From Pseudomonas anuradhapurensis (GTDB taxonomy: Bacteria > Pseudomonadota > Gammaproteobacteria > Pseudomonadales > Pseudomonadaceae): a DNA stretch of 64,000 bases. The notes under the pieces were generated by a model. That model made no database searches, was not told the DNA's origin, and saw only the letters and a program-made list of their open reading frames with translations. Location of the stretch: positions 750,001-814,000 of the forward strand of contig NZ_CP077097.1 of NCBI RefSeq assembly GCF_014269225.2. The letters run 5' to 3'. Positions 61,263 to 64,000 of this stretch are shown one piece after another. The position numbers and the translations under genes are program-made. The number at the start of each line of letters is the position of its first letter. The stretch's first letter is position 1.

Positions 61263-63674
61263 ATGAGGCGTGTCAGCCTTGCCCGTTACTGCCCAGGCCT
61301 GATGGTCCTGATGGCCTTCATGCTGGTTCTTGCCAACCCTGCCTGGTCGGCCCCGGCCACGCCGTTATCCAACCTGGCGGTCGCCGAAGCGCCCGTGCTG
61401 GATGAAAACGCCAGCATCGAGCAACTGAGCGAGCGCCTGGACCAGATCCGCCAGGGCGTTACCAGCGAGGCCAACGACGACCTGCTGGCGCAACTGCGCC
61501 TCGGCGCCGTGCAGGTGCAACGCCAGGCCGATGCGTTGAGTGCCCTGCGCACTGCCGACGTGGAAAAGCTCGACGACAAGCTCAAGGTCATCGGCCCGCG
61601 CCAGCCGGACGAGGCTGCCACCCTGACCCAGCAGCGCAAGGAACTGGAAGCTGAGAAAAAGGCGCTGGTGGCGCAGCAGGACCAGGCCATCAAGCTGACC
61701 CAGTCGGCCCGCGACCTGTCCACGCAGATCGTCAACCTGCGCCGCAGCCAGTTCAACTCGCAGATCACCAGCCGCGCCGCCTCGCCGCTCAGCCCGGCGT
61801 TCTGGCAGAGCATCATTCGCCCGACCCAGGACGATGTGGCGCGCTTGCGCGACCTGCGTGGCGAGGCAGCCGATGCCATCGGCAGTGCCTTCAGCGTCGA
61901 GCACCGCTGGTTGTTCATTACCAGCCTGGTGGCGGCCATCCTGGTCTGGACCCTGGTCCGCCGTGTGTTCGAGCGCCTGCTGGCCAGCGCCATGGTCCGC
62001 TGGCTGCCGGAAGGCCGGCTGCGCCGCAGTTCGTTGGCGCTGAGTGTGAGCCTGGCAACCCTGGGGACCATCGCCGGCTCGGTTTCGCTGCTGCGTTGGG
62101 GGCTGGAGAGCAGCGCCGAACTGGGCTCCGATATCGCCAGCCTGGCCAACCATGTGCTCGCCCTGGTGGTGTTCAGCGCCTTCATCACCGGCCTGGGCCG
62201 CGCCATGCTGATGCTCCAGCGGCCGTCCTGGCGCCTGCCGCCGATCCATGACGAAGTGGCCAGCGCGCTGGGCTGGTTCCCCAAGGTCCTGGCGCTGGCG
62301 CTGATGGTCATGATGACCATGGAACGCATCAACAGTGTGATTGGTGCCAGCCTGGCGTTGACCGTGGCGGTCAACGGTCTGACCGCGCTGGTGGTGGCGT
62401 TTACCTTCGCCGGTGCGCTGCTGTGCTACCGCCGTACCCTGCGCAAGCATGACCTGGAGCGCCCCACGGGCCTGGCCGGGTTGATTCCGTTCGTGATGGT
62501 GATCTGGCTGACGCTGATCCTGCTGGCGCTGCTTGCCGGCTACCTGACGCTCGCCTACTTCCTCACTGGCAAGTTGCTGTGGGTCAGCCTGGTCATCACC
62601 TGTGCCTACCTGCTGACCACGTTCTTTGGCGACCTGTGCGAAACCCTGTTGTCGCCGCGTCAGCCCGGTGGCCTGGCGCTGGCCTCGACCCTGGGCCTGG
62701 CGCCTCGTCACCAGGCCCAGGCCAGCACCATCCTTGCCGGTATCGGCCGTACCGTGGTGCTGTTCCTGGCGCTGTTGCTGGCGCTGATGCCGTCGGGCAC
62801 CAGCCCCAGCGAGCTGCTGCTGAGCCTGGCTGACTGGGACGGCACCGGCGGCAAGTTGCTCGGCAACCTGAACATCGTGCCCCAGGACATCCTGCTGGCG
62901 CTGGCGATTTTCTTCGGCGGGCTGTTCGCCATCCGCGTGGTCAAGCGCTGGCTGAGTGAGCGCCTGCTGCCGGAAACCGACATGGACGCTGGCATGCGCG
63001 CCTCGTTGGTCACCCTGGTGGGTTACCTGGGCTTCATCTTCCTGGCCATGCTGGTGATGTCGACCTTGCGCATCAACCTCACCAGCCTGACCTGGGTGGT
63101 CAGTGCCCTGTCGGTGGGTATTGGTTTCGGCCTGCAGCAGATCGTGCAGAACTTCATCTCCGGCCTGATCCTGCTGACCGAGCGCCCGGTGAAGGTGGGT
63201 GACTGGGTCAGCCTGGCCGGTGTCGAAGGTGACATTCGCCGCATCAACGTGCGTGCTACCGAGATCCAGATGTCCGACCGTTCGACGGTGATCGTGCCCA
63301 ACTCGCAGTTCATTTCCCAGAACGTGCGCAACGTGACCATGGGCAATGCGCTGGGCGTGGTCGGCATCACCCTGACCTTGCCGCTGGAGACCGATGCCAA
63401 CCGCGTGCGTGAGCTGCTGTTGGCGGCGTACCAGGAGCATGAGGCGATTCTGGATGCGCCGGCCACTTCCGTGTCGTTCAAGGACCTGACCAGCAGTGGC
63501 ATGGTGATTGGCGTGAGTGGTTACGTGGCGGGGCCGCGGCAGGTGTCGGGTACTCGCAGCGATCTGCTGTTCACCATCCTTGGGCGCTTGCGTGCCGAAG
63601 GTATTGCCTTGTCTTCGCCGCAGAGCATGGTACTGCTGCAAGAAAGCGCGCGGTCGGCTGACGAGACGGTGTGA
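61263..63674 (+). CDS. DUF3772 mechanosensitive channel of the MscS family
   Basis: This 803-residue protein has a signal peptide (about 1-29, ending AWSA). A periplasmic coiled-coil DUF3772 domain (about 45-200) and many membrane helices (about 215-560) follow. The C-terminal MscS pore has VSALSVGIGFGLQQIVQNFISGLILL near 610-635 in parts and ERPVKVGDWVSLAGVEGDI as the beta domain. It is the large, MscK-like class. AGAGGAATATTCG precedes the ATG at 61263. It protects against osmotic downshock. Confidence 0.88.
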   Translation: MRRVSLARYCPGLMVLMAFMLVLANPAWSAPATPLSNLAVAEAPVLDENASIEQLSERLDQIRQGVTSEANDDLLAQLRLGAVQVQRQADALSALRTADVEKLDDKLKVIGPRQPDEAATLTQQRKELEAEKKALVAQQDQAIKLTQSARDLSTQIVNLRRSQFNSQITSRAASPLSPAFWQSIIRPTQDDVARLRDLRGEAADAIGSAFSVEHRWLFITSLVAAILVWTLVRRVFERLLASAMVRWLPEGRLRRSSLALSVSLATLGTIAGSVSLLRWGLESSAELGSDIASLANHVLALVVFSAFITGLGRAMLMLQRPSWRLPPIHDEVASALGWFPKVLALALMVMMTMERINSVIGASLALTVAVNGLTALVVAFTFAGALLCYRRTLRKHDLERPTGLAGLIPFVMVIWLTLILLALLAGYLTLAYFLTGKLLWVSLVITCAYLLTTFFGDLCETLLSPRQPGGLALASTLGLAPRHQAQASTILAGIGRTVVLFLALLLALMPSGTSPSELLLSLADWDGTGGKLLGNLNIVPQDILLALAIFFGGLFAIRVVKRWLSERLLPETDMDAGMRASLVTLVGYLGFIFLAMLVMSTLRINLTSLTWVVSALSVGIGFGLQQIVQNFISGLILLTERPVKVGDWVSLAGVEGDIRRINVRATEIQMSDRSTVIVPNSQFISQNVRNVTMGNALGVVGITLTLPLETDANRVRELLLAAYQEHEAILDAPATSVSFKDLTSSGMVIGVSGYVAGPRQVSGTRSDLLFTILGRLRAEGIALSSPQSMVLLQESARSADETV

Positions 63675-63680
63675 ATGCCG

Positions 63681-63800
63681 GGGGCTGCTGTGCAGCCCAT
63701 CGCGACGCAAGGCCGCTCCTACAGGTATCGCGCCAGCACATGGACTGCGCATTCCCTGTAGGAGCGGCCTTGTGTCGCGAGCGGGCCGCAGAGCGGCCCC
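63681..63800. repeat. REP inverted pair
   Basis: ATCGCGACGCAAGGCCGCTC at the left faces GAGCGGCCTTGTGTCGCGAG at the right, with GGGGCTGCTGTGCAGCCC and GGGCCGCAGAGCGGCCC hairpins outside. It separates the convergent mechanosensitive channel and aldehyde dehydrogenase genes. Confidence 0.9.
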
Positions 63801-63806
63801 AGAAAT

Positions 63807-64000
63807 CTAGCCCAAACACCGCGTCACATGTTTGACCGACTGATACGCCGACAACCCCCATGGCCCCAACTCGCGCCCGATCCCGCTGCCCTTGGTGCCG
63901 CCCCACGAAGTCTCGACGAACACCGCCTGCACCGAGTTGATCCACACATGGCCAACCTCAAGTGCATCGGCCACCCGCTCGGCACGCGCCAGGTCGGTAG
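63807..64000 (-). CDS. Aldehyde dehydrogenase, C-terminal fragment
   Basis: The 64 visible C-terminal residues match the end of a betaine- or aminoaldehyde-type aldehyde dehydrogenase: VGHVWINSVQAVFVETSWGG then KGSGIGRELGPWGLSAYQSV. The Gly-rich SWGGTKGSGIGRELG stretch is characteristic of the family. The N-terminal part, with the catalytic Cys, lies beyond the right edge of the window. It ends in TAG at 63807-63809. Confidence 0.88.
   Translation of the reverse strand, partial: TDLARAERVADALEVGHVWINSVQAVFVETSWGGTKGSGIGRELGPWGLSAYQSVKHVTRCLG

Overview
This 64 kb window is GC-rich chromosomal DNA from a fluorescent Pseudomonas, most likely of the P. putida group. The reasons are the gene order around rplU-rpmA-obg-proB, a soluble malate dehydrogenase, an mksFEB condensin operon next to the pseudomonad-type holD-rimI pair, and many copies of two P. 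putida-style REP palindromes (core GTAGGAGCGGCCTTG..TCGCGA and core GTGGGAGCGGGC..GCCCGCGAA). There is no prophage, integron, intact insertion sequence, CRISPR array or rRNA. Functions are assigned by recognising families from the translated sequence; no database search was run.

Layout. 1-4.1 kb: chromate resistance (chrBA, reverse) and a divergent nickel/cobalt-type efflux locus (NreB-like MFS, NreA/DmeR-like sensor, two small membrane proteins) with G-tract operators. 4.1-7.5 kb: a small secreted His/Cys protein, a stand-alone 2-isopropylmalate synthase and a malate dehydrogenase, preceded by a VanR-type palindrome. 7.5-9.2 kb: a two-gene amino-acid ABC importer without an ATPase. 9.3-19.0 kb: a one-strand amino-acid locus holding a homocysteine S-methyltransferase, a PLP gamma-lyase/synthase, an APC permease, a LysR regulator, a threonine-synthase-like enzyme, an Lrp/AsnC regulator, a homoserine dehydrogenase without an ACT domain, an aldehyde dehydrogenase and RidA. 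The last five look like a route turning a gamma-substituted amino acid into homoserine, aspartate semialdehyde and aspartate. This is the most interesting metabolic unit in the window.

19-44.7 kb is mostly core genome: a BASS-type transporter, glyA, a large PAS-GGDEF-EAL protein, ettA, gdhA, an 88-bp tandem REP array, a short Gre-like factor, envelope proteins (lipoprotein, DUF4105, DUF3015), a Lon-family protease, fklB, a Fur-box-preceded 81-residue gene, phnA, ispB, rplU-rpmA, obg, proB and creA.

44.8-64 kb: the mksF-mksE-mksB condensin operon; holD (pseudomonad psi)-rimI; an unknown periplasmic protein; an M15 peptidase overlapping a LysR gene tail to tail; a LysE-type exporter; tRNA-Met; a fosmidomycin-resistance-type MFS; a second MFS; an orphan FecI/FecR pair; alkylation repair (alkA-like, ada); a DUF3772 MscS channel; and the C-terminus of an aldehyde dehydrogenase cut by the window edge.

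REP elements sit almost only at gene ends and in intergenic spaces. One REP pair encloses a 53-bp palindrome that looks like two fused ends of an IS3/IS150-type element.
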